From contig LUCM01005869.1 of NCBI GenBank assembly GCA_008360955.1, positions 2,508-66,507 of the forward strand: a stretch of 64,000 nucleotides of DNA. Direction: 5' to 3'. This DNA comes from Fasciolopsis buskii. Its lineage: Eukaryota; Platyhelminthes; Trematoda; Plagiorchiida; Fasciolidae. The position numbers and the translations under genes were made by a program. Positions within the stretch are counted from its first letter, which is position 1. Each line of letters starts with the position of its first letter. The notes under the pieces are model-generated. The model saw only the letters and a list, made by a program, of their open reading frames with translations. It did no database searches and was not told the DNA's origin. Positions 49,866-63,640 of this stretch are shown one piece after another.

Positions 49866-52800
49866 TCAAACTCAGATTATTTTCAACATGTATCGCACAT
49901 GACAAATAAAGATTGATTTACCCGTTTGCAAAATGCGTTGCCCGAGAAAATATACTTGCTCTGCCCTAGGCCGAGCTGTTAAAATCATCCTGAGACTGCT
50001 TAGTGATGTCCATAAGTTAGTGAGACGTGAAAAATGTTATATAAACACAAAAGTGACTTTTGGTGTTTGTGATGCTCAGTTTTTATGCCTCTTTACATTA
50101 CTCGATCAGCAGTATTCACTAACTGCATTTTCAGTGCAACGTACAATGTTAGACATTTTGTGTTTAGGACAATACCTTTCAAACCATTAGGTGGGATCCA
50201 GGCCAAACTACAATAGGATAAGTTGACACATTACTGCCCCCTGGGGTATGAACCCCATCAAGATCAATCAAACAATAGCACAAATTCCTCCGAAATACGG
50301 TTACATTTGCACGAAATTGGGGTTGAACGTCAAACTGAGTTTGAAAGTGTTCGCTAAAACTGCACACCGGTGTAAACAACTCAAAACTGACGAAAAATGG
50401 TCGGTTTCGGTTTTCGTCTTACATCTACCTTAATTTATGACATTCATTGGATTGAATTTCCCAATAGACAAACCGTGTTCTCGCCCACAGATTCCTACGG
50501 CGACGTGCTAGCATGGAGCGCGCTTTTTAGCCAGCATTTAGTGTCCAAATATCGGATCATCTGGATCGTTGTTTTTGTGCTGTATTTACAGACAATGGTA
50601 GAATCACACATGAAAATAATCCGAAGAAACCTGTATCACATGATCTGAATGAACAGGAATTGGACTTCACAAAAGTGATTGCTCGCTTCCACATTTTTCA
50701 GGCAGTTTCTTTATTCGAATACGGTCAAATGATCAAAGGCCAATCATGTGACTTTCCATGATCAAGCATATTTGGCGAACTAAGCACGATAAAAGAAGTC
50801 AGGATTATGTGAGTAAAGGGAAGATAGAAAATCATTCGCACGGTATAATGGCACTGTGTTCGCAGCCCGTAGATCATTAAAGAGGGATTATTCAGTCTTT
50901 GTGGTGCTATCAGACCAGTGTGATTTCTTGCTCGAGTTTAATATGACAATATGGGACTTGTCTTTTGTGAAACAGTCGAATCTGAATTAGCACCATCCAC
51001 CTTATCTTTATGACACACTGGAACCCACGCAGTTATGTGCTTCACAATCAACATTTTTTGCGTGGTAGGAGATTTGTTGTGATTTCCAGATAATTCATCA
51101 GGTAATATCAATTCCCAACTTACTAAGCAACTACGGTGCATCTGCTTTGTCCTCGTGAAGAATCAGTGGCAGCGGCGCTCAAACCACGGCGTGTACCCGC
51201 GATGAACAACGGTGAGTCGACCATCATAGGTGCTGAACCACCTGAATGTAGTGTCCTTTCGATGAGGTTCATTCAAGGATGAGAATTAAATATATACCGT
51301 ACATCTAAACATTTATTCACTCATAAACAGTTGAGCACATTTCGTCCTGACAAGTACGGTCTGAAGCATAAAACCTCAAAATAGAATAATGTTATTATAC
51401 CGAGGTTGACGTCTTTAGTTCGAACCCCCGCCAACGCCAGCCTCTTCATTCCATAGGTTTTGATGACTAAAGTTTTTCCATATATTTTTGCTTTAAGGCA
51501 AAGATCATTTTCACCAGGAACCCAATTTCTTTTGGAATCATAAGGGCCTAATGCATACAGCCTGTTGCATTGAGAAACACTTATCGTGAAGCCTAATTAA
51601 TGGACTGTAAGAACACATTTCAATACCTTGGATAACAACTAGTTTTTCGAATATGAATCCAATATTGCACTCTACTACTCATTTTTTACTACTAACTAAA
51701 TGACTGTAGTTACCTTCCCAGAAATCGGTGACCCGTTCAATCAGCAATGAACGCTAACCACTGCCATAGTGTCATAATGGCATGTGGACTTCGATAAGCT
51801 GAATATTCAAAAATGGTTATTGAGCTTTTGAGGCTGCTTGTTCCATGGAACAGGATATTGTCATAAAACACGATTAGTTGGTACTGGCCTGTGCAACAGG
51901 ACCGCACATGGACTCACTTCAAAATTATCTTCATTCGTGAACGACTTTTGGCGCACACAATACATCCAGTGCTACCAAACTGAGAAATTTTATTCGTGAG
52001 ATGGGATTTTACCTAGTATTTTTTCCTATGGAGAATGGTGACTCGCCAACTAAACCCTTTTGGCTCGGTTTCCTACTGGACCGTGTGCATCGGTTCTCGC
52101 CGTCAGCCCCGAAGGTTAACCACAAAAATCGTTACCTATGACCTCGGTTCTCTGTTTCGGAGGGAATGTTAGACTGCTGTGATGGGTCCACTTCTGTCTA
52201 TTTCGATCAGTTTCCAAACAAACCTCATCCGCAGAAGGCGGTTTATCCTGCTCGTTTTATCGCAGCCCTTCACTTTCACAGATTTTGGTACGCATCTGAT
52301 GCTTGATCATTTTGGATAGAGACCCAAGGTGAACCTGAAACAGTTTGGAGGGAGCATTTCGTCCGGGTCGGAGTCGCAGACCTCTTTGCTGCTGAGTGTT
52401 TTCTATAGATAGTGTGAACCCCGGGCTGATTTGACAGCTTTCTGGCCTCAGTCTCAGGCGAAATAATGCAATGACGGAGACATTTCACTGCCTGGCATAG
52501 CCATTTGTATACCTTAGAATAGTGATAAAACGGTTTTACAAGGCTTCAAATAAAAATAGGCAAAATAAAGCGACACGTCGTGATTACCGTCCGCTCCCCG
52601 GTAAGCAGAATCACTGAGGACAGATTCTGACTTTTGAGTTTTTCCTGACAGTCCGTTTAGTTTCCGCGCGCACTATCCCCTTCATTTTACCCTAGAAAGT
52701 TTCACCGACACGCAATTCGACAATTATCGGTGCATGCCAAACGGTGAAGCTCAGCGATCAATAAACTATAAAATCCACTACCCGGCTGAAGTAATGTACC

Positions 52801-55800
52801 ATCTGAAGCTGAGACAGTTAAAAAGATTTTGGTAAATCGCATGTTTAAAAACCAAAGGTCGATCTTGTTTGAGTGCTGGTCTGAAATAAGGTCAACTCAA
52901 CCAACTTTATGAAGTTTCCCTTTCCAGATGACTGCTTCCATTACCGCAAGGTTATCTTAACCGTCCAGGTATGCTGATACACAGCCAACACAGTCAAAAG
53001 ACAAGGTCACTCAAACATGACAGTTTCTTCTAAAGTGTGCCAACTTAATGGAACAAACACCGCGGTCCCCTGAGTACATCTTCCTGACTGGAATTCGCTC
53101 CCACATATAATATAAAAATAATTTCTTGCTCCTTCGACTTTAGTTTACATTCTGAAGGTTTACGTTTGCAATAGTAGTGGTGGTAATAATAGTAATAATG
53201 TTTTAGCGGTAATAAAAATTGCATTATTAATATTATTATTAGTTTATTTTGTTTTGTTGTTTTTGTTTTTGTAATTAATAAGTGTACGAGTCGTGGTCCG
53301 GGTGAAGTCGATCAATGATTTGCAGTCCGATTCGTCCAGTGATTCACTTCACCCCTCCTGGATAGCTCTTCGAAGCCTCAGAGTAAAGCCTAGCCCAGCT
53401 TTCTGCGAAACGCAATAGAAGACAAGATTGTTTCGCAAATTCTACGGTACTACTCGAGAGTCAAAAATTACGTACACAGCAATCATACCTTTGGGAGTGA
53501 GCCTCAGTCAATATACAGCGGAAAGGTAGTCAAAAATAAGACAAAAATCTGTGTAACTCGAACGCCCGATGAAAAGGAATAAATCAGAAGTACCTGTCCT
53601 GGGGGTCAACCGAGATTCTGCACGCCTGATCAGGCTCCACAAACACGTTCCTGAGGGTGACAGCTGGAAATCAACGTGAACGAACTGAACGTATGCGGTC
53701 TACCAACGTGCGGGATAAAGCGAAGCGGACCATAACAAAACAAACTGTCTTAATTCAGGGTGACCCGTGACTACACAAAATGTCCGAAAAATAGCCTCAA
53801 CCAGGGAGCGCGTGGACCAAACAAAAGTAAATATATTGCGCAGAAAATAAACGACAACTAAAGTCAGTGCCATTGCCAGGAAGTTGGACAAAAATTATCC
53901 GAGTTCGGATAAAGAAAGAACAGAAGAAAAGAGGCAAAAATCTTCAATAATTCAGGAGGTTACGATAGTAGTAGTAGCAGTAGTAGTAATAATAATAATA
54001 ACATTAGTATTAGTATTAATAGTAGTAGTAGCAGTAATGATAGTAGTAGCGACAGTGGTGTCAGCAACAGTAGAATGATGACTTGGATCAGTTTCACAGT
54101 GCTCTAATTCATTCCAGCAGTCTAAATCCAACAGAAAGCATAGATATGCGAACTTAAAAATGAAGAGCACCGTAAACCTGGATTAAGGTAATCAAACACG
54201 ACAGCGCAAGGATTCCTCTGAAAGCTAAAATTATTGAAGACGACTACAACCGAAATATCCTAATGTAAATGAGGTTTTCTGAAGTAGGGGATTTAGTGTA
54301 ACTTCAAAATAGTTCATCTTACGAAATCAAAGCACAGTTCATAAGACGGAACCGCAGACGCATCTAGTAGATGAGCCAACAACAACACGTTCATCATTCT
54401 AACCCTGAGACACAAGGCCAAGCAAAATTCAGAACCTGCTTACGGAGTTGGCTCACAAAATTTATCAAACATCAACACTACTTGATATAGTTCCCATGTC
54501 AGTCTTTGGGTTGTGCAAACAGCAGACACATACGGGCCAAAAGAAAGACCACAAATTGAAGATGACTGTCCTTCATGAAGTCAGGAAGCTACAGTAGATC
54601 TTGCAGAGCTTTGCTACTTGACAGTTTGCAGTTTTCTCTGATTAGCTCACTTGATCACATCATGAAACCCTTGATACAATAAATTAAGTTTCTTCCAGAG
54701 CAGTTTGTGAGTTATAGCTGCAGTATGGATTTGGTACACTCTGTGGCTCTTGTTGGTCAAAATGTTAACAACTCTACTAAAATAAGCTATCAAGAACGAC
54801 GTTTCTTCTGAATCCTAGGTGAATAGAGCATCATTCTGGCAAGGTAGACCAGAACCCTCGAAGGAGAATGCTTTCGGGTACTTCCCTTGAATTCCGAAAG
54901 TACTTTCGCTTTAGAAGAAAACTCATCAATGTCAGCAGCATCCGTGTTTTGTATCTAGTACACCGTTAAGAAATTGCTGTGTAGTTAAACTAATACCTGA
55001 ATGGAAGACCGTGACCAGGCATCCTTCGATCAAAACAGAAGTGTTTTTTGAATCACTGAATCCCTTTATCCGCTTTGTCAAAGCAGAAAGAAAAAATGCA
55101 AACTTTTCGTCTACTCTTCTAGATTGTAAATGTAAAACATTAAAATATAATGAGCAGTAGATTGTGAAGATCACAGTGGATTGACCTAGATGGGAAGTTT
55201 CGTATGTATACTTGTCGATAAGTATAGTGACAGGCGGGCTGATTGCCGTGAGGGTTAATGCCAAGGTGGACTACTGCTTGGGCTCAATCGTTTCTGTGAG
55301 CAAAGCGCTGGATGATATTTGCTGATAAGCGCAGCCTTACAGAATGCCTTTAGTTTTGGGTTTGCATTCCGCACTAGTACTTTCAAAGATTGGGTAGTCA
55401 GCTTTGTGGTCCGATGTGGCTAAGTGTTTCACGATCGAAGAGATCGGAGATATTTTCATCGAGTCAGTTAGTATCTCATAGGAATGGATAAAATATTTCT
55501 TCAACATGTATCCATTTTGCAGTTCCCAGCACTAGATGAATTTCGCTTTGTCTGGCTCAGAAAATAGAATACTTTTGAAAAAACTACATGGTTAATGTAG
55601 GTAGCAGACTGGATCTGACCTCAGTGGAGGGATGTTATGTATCACTGTGTATTCGTTTAGGCTAACAGAGAAAGAGGAGCTCATACCACCGTTTTGCACT
55701 GATAGCATCTAGTTAGTCAGACTTTATCTGACTGTTATCCAAGCTCACTCTCTCTCGGTAGTTTCCAGAACCCTTCGGTTTCGATTATAACAAGGAAGAG

Positions 55801-55873
55801 AAAGAGAGCATGTGTGGAGTTCAGCTGCAAGCAAGCGAATAGACTCTCAGTTGGTATGTGAACTAGCTAGAAC
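49866..55873. other. stretch with no supported gene; microsatellites
   Basis: Contains an AAT/TTG-type tract at about 53165-53280 and a TAG-type repeat at 53966-54067. Open frames elsewhere are short and without signal. Confidence 0.4.
53966..54067. repeat. (TAG/TAA/TAT)n trinucleotide microsatellite
   Basis: About 100 bases of TAG, CAG, TAA and TAT triplets. Confidence 0.9.
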
Positions 55874-56314
55874 AATCAGGACACGATGTCATATGCGGAC
55901 AAGATAGACGACTTGCAACTGGACTACGAACTATGTCAGAATTTTACTGTCCCACAACCCGCATCGTACTCCTTGTATGCATCACTCCGCAAGCATTTGC
56001 GCGAGCTCTTCCTATATACAGGAATAAAACTTGCATAGTCCATAGACAAGTTAGGAGTTGACAATCACAGTCTGAAGACTATCCAATTGAAACTTGACGA
56101 AACTTCTCACTTAGAATCTCATTTGAGTCACTTAGACTGTGTGCAGACGATAAGCGGCTTTAAAAAATACATGGCAATTCGTCGGAAGTTTTTCGTCAGT
56201 CATGCAAAGCAAACTTTCAAAAGGAGGACACGAGATCCTACTGTCCAAGATTTGTTGCCAGTAGCTTGTTTATCACTCGAATTAGACTTCCCCGGAGGCC
56301 GCTTGAACGAATAA
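55874..56314 (+). pseudogene. decayed coding frame with one internal stop, unknown family
   Basis: A single frame from an ATG at 55886 to TAA 56312-56314 is broken only by TAG at 56036-56038. The first part reads MSYADKIDDLQLDYELCQNF, then ASYSLYASLRKHLRELF. The second part, in the same frame, reads SIDKLGVDNHSLKTIQLKLD and later YMAIRRKFFVSHAKQTFKRR. Both halves look like protein, and the reading continues across the stop with no change of character. This suggests a gene or element fragment that acquired a nonsense mutation. No intron borders fit around the stop. Family unknown. Confidence 0.35.
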
Positions 56315-59100
56315 GTGTGAAAATCTGTTAGATGGGTCAAAAAAATTCTCGAATTGAGAGAAATTTGTTTAAAGAAAAATATAGAAAATCTTAAAGGTTT
56401 TATGCACTCATCAAGGTCAACCATTCGACATTCCAGTCTTCGATCCGATGAATATGTAAAGCCTAAGAGTTGATTGGACAGGATAACAATGAAGCTGGGA
56501 ATTGCTTTATCAGATACTGACAGGTTCGATTCAAATGCGTGCCTAAGTGGCTACTTAGGTACCAATCCAAACACTAATGTCGATCGTTTGTCATGAGGGT
56601 GATTTAAACCAAGGGTAACTGGAACCCAGACAACAATAAATCGCCGTTCATTAAACTGTTGTACAGTTGTCTCCGTAGTAGGATTCATCCCTGAATCCTC
56701 GCTCATCTCGGTTTTAGCCCTAGCATACCTGTACGCTATTGATAAAAACATAATCCTGAAAGAGACGCAAAGTCCTGGTCACCAGTCGCCGTGATTCAAT
56801 CCCTGAAGAGCCAATAGTTTCAAAAAACTTTGTTTGTCAAAAGTAGTAACAAACCAGTTGACTCTTAATCAGCCAAATAAGCATATTGACTACACGCATT
56901 ATGACAACAAACGGGATTTACGGAACGGTCCGACTGAGACGGTGCGACGGGTTCTGCAAGCCCACCATTCGATAAGTGTAGATTAGTAAGATCTCTGGAT
57001 TGACCGATAGTCACGAAAACAATCGGTCACGCAAAACTCTTCTTGTCACCTGGGTCCCATATAGGGCTGTCCGGTTTGTTGGATCTTTTGAAATCGCTGA
57101 CATTTTTATCTTGTAAATTTCACGGGGATTTTGGAATCGGTCACTTGAAGATGACTAAGTGAAAATTTGATTTGACAAATACACTATTTCTCACATTACT
57201 TCGGAATTAACTCAAGTGTGGGAACTCTAACCTAAATGGCTTTCTAAGATCTCGTTTACATAGGTCGCAAACGTGATTCATCTTACTTGGGTATTTTTTC
57301 TAGCGAGAGAATGATTACCAGATCTCGTGAAGAGGAATTGTATTCTTAACCGACTTCAACATTTTTGATGACGATCCAAAATTATGTGAACAATGCTAGA
57401 AACACTACAACTGGTTTGATTTGCACTTGACACATTGTCATAATTACCTACCTCATTCATGCTTCAGGAAGTAAGTACTTGGGGGAATATGGTCATCCAT
57501 GGGCCATCATCACGGCCAATCCCAAGAGGAAGTGTCCCATGGGAGCCTAACTGTGGATACTGTTTGACTATCAAATTAAACGTATGGCACATCATGTGTA
57601 CTTTATAATTTCTCACGTAATTTCCGTCTTTTCAGGATGAAATCGCAAAATGATAGGGTGCTTCAGAGAATAAACTTTCGTTTAAGGTCTCCAGCTTATC
57701 CAGTCCTCTGCGGACTCAATGCGCGTCATTGATAATATCCCCAGTGGGACATAAAGGGGGTGATGAGCGCTGACGGGACAAATATATGTGGCTGCTACTA
57801 GATAGTCTGTCAGTAATTTGTGTGACTCAAGGTCCAGCTTTCGGTGTTCGAGCCCTAATTGTATTGCATTTCTTTTCGTTCAAATGGAACATCTGTACAT
57901 TACCCGTTAGTGCTTTGCTCACAAGTAACGGTTGGTGAATCAGTTAACACTAATCTATCGCATTGCTTTACTCTCTTGTATGGACAGCAATGCTCATGCA
58001 GTAGGAATTCCCCGTGATAAAAACAGGAAATAATCAGGTTGATGTCAACAAAATGGTCTATCGGAAGTCATCCCGGATGAAACCGATTTTTGATGAGCGA
58101 TTTCGTTGGACACTCATGTGGGCTATTAAAAAGCTTTACGAATAGTGGTCAAGCAGAATTCTTCGCCTAGTAGTGATTTCGCATGCTTATTGCAAACTTT
58201 CATTATAGACGCCCTTTAACTGGCTGCACTTGAGTTCAATGTCATCATCAACTAATTTTCATTTACAAAATTTTGGCCTCGTTATGGCACCTATTTGCCC
58301 CGTCCAGGATTATTGCTGTTTAAACATTCGACTGGTTTTCATATTCCGTAGAGACCAATCCACCATAACATATCAGGGGTCTATTTAATCAAGATGTACC
58401 ACTCTTGCTGGTTGGCAGGTTAGCCCTCAGATACAGTCCTACGGTTAAGTCCGTTCGTGCGTTTTATCGCACCCACGTACATTCCTATCGCTTTTGCTCC
58501 AATCACTGATTTATGTTCATACTTGTTTCATATGTATATATATATCTATAATATATAATATATAAAACACTCGGAAATGAACGTGGATTTTGTGTACTCA
58601 CTTGTTTTGATCTATGACAACAAACAATGAGTACAGTACAAAGTTTTCAGCAAGCAAACTTTAGACAATGTGGCAACATTGACTTTCTCTGATCTGACAA
58701 TTCTGAATTTAGTCATATATCCTCACTAAGCGCAATTGACTGACTGGTAAATCGGTATCATTGCCGATTTTTCCATCAATTGCAACATGATTATAACTAA
58801 CCCAAACATAGCCCCCTTTAGTTTGCGGCAAGTGATTTCAACTATTCCGATTCCTTTTAAACATTTCGGGTCCCATTTTGGAGAATTATCTTTGTACCAT
58901 TGTGTGGGAATTCAATCATGCCTCAGTCCCATAACTTACTGCATTTGATCTAAGTGATATTTGTTTTCTCCCACCAGAGTGAACTTCAGTTTAGATAAAA
59001 TTATCAACAACTATTTTGAATTATCCTCTCAGAAACTGACCTCGACAGATTCAGCGGGTGAACGTTATATGTGTTTATTAAGACCTAAGTAATTCTGTCG
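56315..59100. other. stretch with no supported gene; small TA microsatellite
   Basis: Few open frames of any length. A TA-rich run lies at 58531-58566. A sequence with a B-box-like GTTCGAGCCC lies at about 57848, but there is no convincing A box. Confidence 0.45.
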
Positions 59101-60609
59101 GTCTGCTTTCCATTCATTCAAGCAAGTAGACCGAAGTCACGTCTGTTTTCGCAACTTTTCAAACGACAATCTCATTCTTATCCAAAAGTCTCTTCCACGA
59201 GGATCCTTTAATTTCTTTTTCAACCCTGTTAAGTGATTAAGTTAGACGTTCCGTGCAGACAACCAATCCCATTTCTGTCACTATTTGTCCGTTCAAGTCC
59301 ATTTTCTCCTCTAATTTCGGTATCTATTATTAGTTATTGAAATCTCATAGGAGACGAAAGGAGCATTTTTACAATCTCGTCACAATACGGCAGTCCAATG
59401 CATCAACCTGATATGGGAAAAATCAAACTTATTGATATGGCCTCCGTTAACAGACTCTGGAATGATAGCAACAGCAAATCCTTGAAGAAAGGTATCCGAC
59501 TGTTGTTCGGGAAGAAAAGAGACTGGTAAAATGCACCGCAAATAACGACAGTTTTAATTGCAACTTAATCCAACCTTCTACTTATGTCCCAGTTACATTT
59601 ATACAAGAGGAGTACATGTCAATTGCCCTTTTCCGGAGAAAAGGCATTTGAACTTCATTCCGGCACTGAAATTACCGCAGTAGTGATTCCTGAGAAGCTG
59701 CCTTTATCTCTTCCAAAGCACAATGTTATGGCCCTAATTGATATCTTCTCTTTGCCAACACTTCACTTACCTTATCTTTCGCTTTTGACTGCTGGAGACC
59801 AGTCACTATTTTCCCACTAAAAATTTGAGAATCCAACTGCTTTAGCCAAAATCTTGCCCCATTTACTTCGTGCTCTGCTGCCTCAAAAGGACACATTAAA
59901 GTGCTTAAGCGTTTGCGATCCTTTATGAATCCACCTGATGACCCCGTCCACTTTGCTTGTGAATCCAACAGGACTATGACCGGCCTATAAAGAGTCAGAA
60001 CTGTTAGTTACCAACTCCGAAGTGTTTCATGGTACTGTTCTTCATAGTATCCCCTTTATACGTACACTAGTGAATTAGTGGCACAACAAAGCAGAGAATG
60101 TGATTACCCTGTACAATATTAGAAAATTTGAGTCACCTCAACCCAAGGAGTCGTTAAGTTTGTTGTTCAGTAAATGTTTACTGACTCGAAAACACCGAAA
60201 ATGGACATTTCTGGAAAAAAATTCTCCAACGAAATTGCCCCGTTTTCGTGTTCCCGTCCAGTTTGCTCAATCTCATTTGAATATCAAAACAGAATGTCCT
60301 ACAGACGAGGGGGAATTCGGTCGTTGTGGTAATGGAGATATTTCTTTCATCCTAAGAAAGTGGCCCCTGTACAAAACAACCATGTCTCCGAAAGAAGTTC
60401 CGTGTTTCAGTTTACCAGAATTCATTAAACATGCTATTTTGAATCGAGTGGTCTTCTTTCACTCGGACGTAAATCGGAGAGGATTAGATTTGAGTGAAGG
60501 ATGTGCCTCATTTAAAATCTTACCCCTGCCTGAATCTTTATTTTTTCCAGAATATGTTTTGTGTCTTCGACGGACAATTAGTGGAAATTCCCTAACCAGT
60601 GGACATTGA
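59101..60609 (+). pseudogene. 1.5-kb decayed coding frame, unknown family
   Basis: One reading frame (codons starting at 59101, 59104 and so on) stays protein-like to 60609 with far fewer stops than chance. From 59341 to 60606 (422 codons) there are six: TAA 59527, TAA 59566, TAA 59818, TGA 59926, TGA 59977 and TAG 60076. The part 60079-60606 is open for 176 codons. Segments in order include MGKIKLIDMASVNRLWNDSN, VIPEKLPLSLPKHNVMALID, NPTALAKILPHLLRALLPQK and FSLPEFIKHAILNRVVFFHS. All three stop codons occur, so a single reassigned codon does not explain it. A weakly protein-like frame continues to about 60890. A pyrimidine-rich acceptor at 59592 might mark an exon start, but the other stops have no introns around them. 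I read it as an intronless or processed gene, or a mobile-element gene, in decay. I do not recognise the family. Confidence 0.4.
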
Positions 60610-61829
60610 CTTAGGAATTGTAAAGCTCCTTCATTTATGACATAAAAGCAGTTTCACTTTAGAGGTGCGGGATGCAATATCGAGAAGATGAAAAAAATTA
60701 CTGAAGTGCAATGGCAAGCCAGTCGGTTGCCCCTTCTTATTAGTGCTGGATTTTCAGCAAAACAAGCGACGGACTGTTGGGAATTAATATCATTTTGTTA
60801 TTAATAACAAGTTCGTGATGCATCATGGTTACGATTTGCGTGTGGTGGCTGAAATGGGATACCGACTAAATTCATTCATCTCTTTGCAAACTAGATTATT
60901 ATAGAAAAGGATATATATATATATATATTTATATACAGTTCAGTTGGCGGATTAATTGTTTGACAGAGTTTGTCCTGCAGATTTCGCATGTTTGTCAAAA
61001 TTGTCTAATTACAGGATGGTCTAGCGATGGAGTTCAAAGTTTTCTTGCTTGGATTAAAGACTAGCGGAAAGGAGTCGGGGGGCACATTAGTGAAAAGTAC
61101 AGACATTTACAAAAGGTCCATCGCTAGTATATGACGATCTTTGTTGGAGAAACGGGGCGGACACTTTCGGGTGGGGTAATCGATTCACGAGTTTGCGTAA
61201 GGCAGTAGTTGTGATGGGTCTTCTTTGATGAGGATCAAGACGGGTGCACAAAAGGGGGAAGTAAATGTACCAGTCGGAACCGAACATTTTAGCCAATGGT
61301 GATAATATTTCGGACTAATAATTCTGATTGTTCTGTAGTGCACGTCGGCTTGAACACGTTCCTTGTAAGCTTAGGTTCAACGAACACGGTTATTTGCAAT
61401 CATTGAAACTGCGAAGTCAATGACTGCATGGATCTGTAAAACACATTGACTCTTACGCTCTGAAATTTCCGTGCTGTTATGACATTTAGATCCCTGCCAT
61501 ACTATCAGGCTAGTCTTGTGACTCCATCGAAGCACACAACTGCAAATAGTCAGTTGTATGCATGAGTGTGGACCGGACAAAACATGGAATTTGGTGGCAA
61601 CTTGGTTTTCAGCACCTTCCTTCTAGAGACGACAGTAAAGGAACTAGGAATTGAGAGATCTGTCGGTCAGTTCATTTTGGGCAACTGCTAACCATGCACC
61701 AACGTGCTCCGGTTGTGGTTGCTACCACACATCATCATCTGATCAAGCAGAAAAAGAATGGAAAATAATAAAAGGTCGACTTTAACGTAATAAATCGTGA
61801 AGCCGTGCAGAAGAAGAAAGGTTTTGAAT
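60610..61829. other. stretch with no supported gene
   Basis: The frame of the preceding decayed gene stays partly protein-like to about 60890. A TA run lies at about 60910-60936. Then there are only short open frames. Confidence 0.4.
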
Positions 61830-63640
61830 GCACGAATGGCAGTGACTGCGGTGCAGAGCCATATCATCTATCGTTCTGAATCATTGGATTTCGTGGACCT
61901 CAATCCGGTAGTCTGACTCCACCTATACCAGACAGTCCACTGGTTAAAGCTTTCATGCTTTTACCCTTGTCATCAACTGGCCATCTCGAACCATCCTGCA
62001 ACCATTACCTGCTTCGAAGAGCAGTCTACAACGAAGCAGTCGTTCTGTGGACATGCGTAAACATGTTCCAGTCACTCCGCCTGTTCTATAGACCTGTTCT
62101 ATAGACTAGATCATAGGACCCAGTGCCTTCAGCCTAACTTGAGTTAGTCACAAAATTCTCCCACCATATTCTACCAATAACATGAAGACAACATTATTCA
62201 AACACTGAAATTCTTCGCATATGTTCTGCTCTCAACGGCCCTGTTTCGGGGCCGTAGAGCGATACCGATTTCAATGTTGCCGTGTATACTCGACCTTTGA
62301 TCGATAACCGGAAGTCACGCTGATCCCACATATGCCTCAACTTAACAAATACCAATCGAGCTTTCTATTTCCACGAGGAAAATTCATCTGATTTACGACC
62401 ACCATGTTTGATAAAACTACCGAAGTAAACCCCATTTAGTTTTCCCTTGCATCAACAAGGTTCGGCTTTGACCCGCTCGGGTCCTCCATCAGCACTTTAG
62501 TCTTCAAAGGTGCAAAACATATCAGTTTTCCCATACCATCATTTAGACGATCAAGAAAAACGTGTAACTTACTTAAATCTTTACTTGGTAGCACAACATC
62601 GTCAGACAAATTCCCGCCTGAGCAAACATCTTTGCAACTATTCTCATAGTTCAGTGGCAAAGTTAAAAAAGGAAGGGTAAAGGGGAGCGACTTTGACGAA
62701 CAATACTTCTCGTTATGAATTTGGCTGAAACATTGTCATAAGCAAAAACGCCGTTTGGGCTGTTCCCCTACAGATATTGGATAAGTGAAACGAACTTCTA
62801 TAGCTAATCCTATAATGGAAGGCTGCGCCAGAGAACCGCACGCTCGACTGAGTATAACACCGCTTTCAAATCAAGGTAGACAGAGTTTGTGGGTTGACGA
62901 AAATGTCTTATCAGCTGTTGCCAATTGAACTTTGATCAAAATAACCCGCACTGTGACGAAGACAGGCTTGATTCCCAAGCATACACCCTAGCGAGTACCA
63001 GATTATCGGCACAGGATAACGCGATGTTTACTAAACTAATTCCTCTGTGGTTTTCACATGAAGATCTATCAACTTTCTCGTAAATCGACACAATCGCCAA
63101 TTCGCACCAGGCCTTAAGAATCTCTTCCCTTACCCTGATTGATCCCAGGAGTTTCGTTAACTCCGATGCTAACACTTCACCACCATACTTGAAAAACACT
63201 GGCGACAACCCATCTGGTCCATCAGCTTTATGCTTTCTCAGGAAGCTCATCTCCATCAACTCCATTTTGGATGGAGAGTTGGTAGCCACCTACATTGGTT
63301 CAACTGCGGGCATAACTGGAAGGCCCATTATGGCTGTGGCCCAACTAAACTGCTCCCTAAAGTGTCCTCCCTAAGGCGACCGCCGATGGTCCTGAGAGTG
63401 AATCAGTGTACCCTCGGATTCCTTAATCATTTCGCATACACTCGGCTCCCGTGAACCAGTATGCCTTATCAGAAGGTAAAGGTTGCAACTGTTTCCCACG
63501 TCCAGTCTTTTCCAGTCCCCTATACTTTCCTATCAACCACTGCTTCCGATGGTTTCTGATAGTCCTGTGCTGGACAAGTGGATGTGTGCTGGTATGACCA
63601 TGGACTAGGCACAAACAAAAACGACCATAAACCAAAGCAT
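61830..63640 (-). mobile_element. degenerate LINE (non-LTR retrotransposon) with reverse transcriptase remnants
   Basis: Read on the minus strand from high to low coordinates. A linker with NHRKQWLIGKYRGLEKTGRG comes first (about 63,550). The RT fingers follow with ADGPDGLSPVFFKYGGEVL (about 63,170-63,230) and CENHRGISLVNIA (about 63,020-63,065). Next is RT motif A as VYLDLKAVLYSVER (62,840-62,883), where related elements have LDLKAAFDSV. A catalytic SDDVV, corresponding to (Y/F)ADD, is at 62,592-62,606. Then come LKTKVLMEDPSGSKPN, a thumb/C-terminal part with FRLSIKGRVYTAT (about 62,285-62,340), and finally LTSGLSGIGGVRLP (about 61,900-61,950). Several in-frame stops and frame changes show that it is dead. 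The type resembles elements common in trematodes (RTE/CR1-like; clade uncertain). The 5' endonuclease part is not identifiable and may lie beyond the window. Confidence 0.88.

Noticed and set aside
53884..54170. Val/Ile-rich and Thr-rich open frames
   Set aside because: They are translations of the TAG/TAA trinucleotide microsatellite.
57783..57860. Another tRNA-like SINE head
   Set aside because: Only a B-box-like GTTCGAGCCC is present, the A-box region matches poorly and the SINE body is missing.
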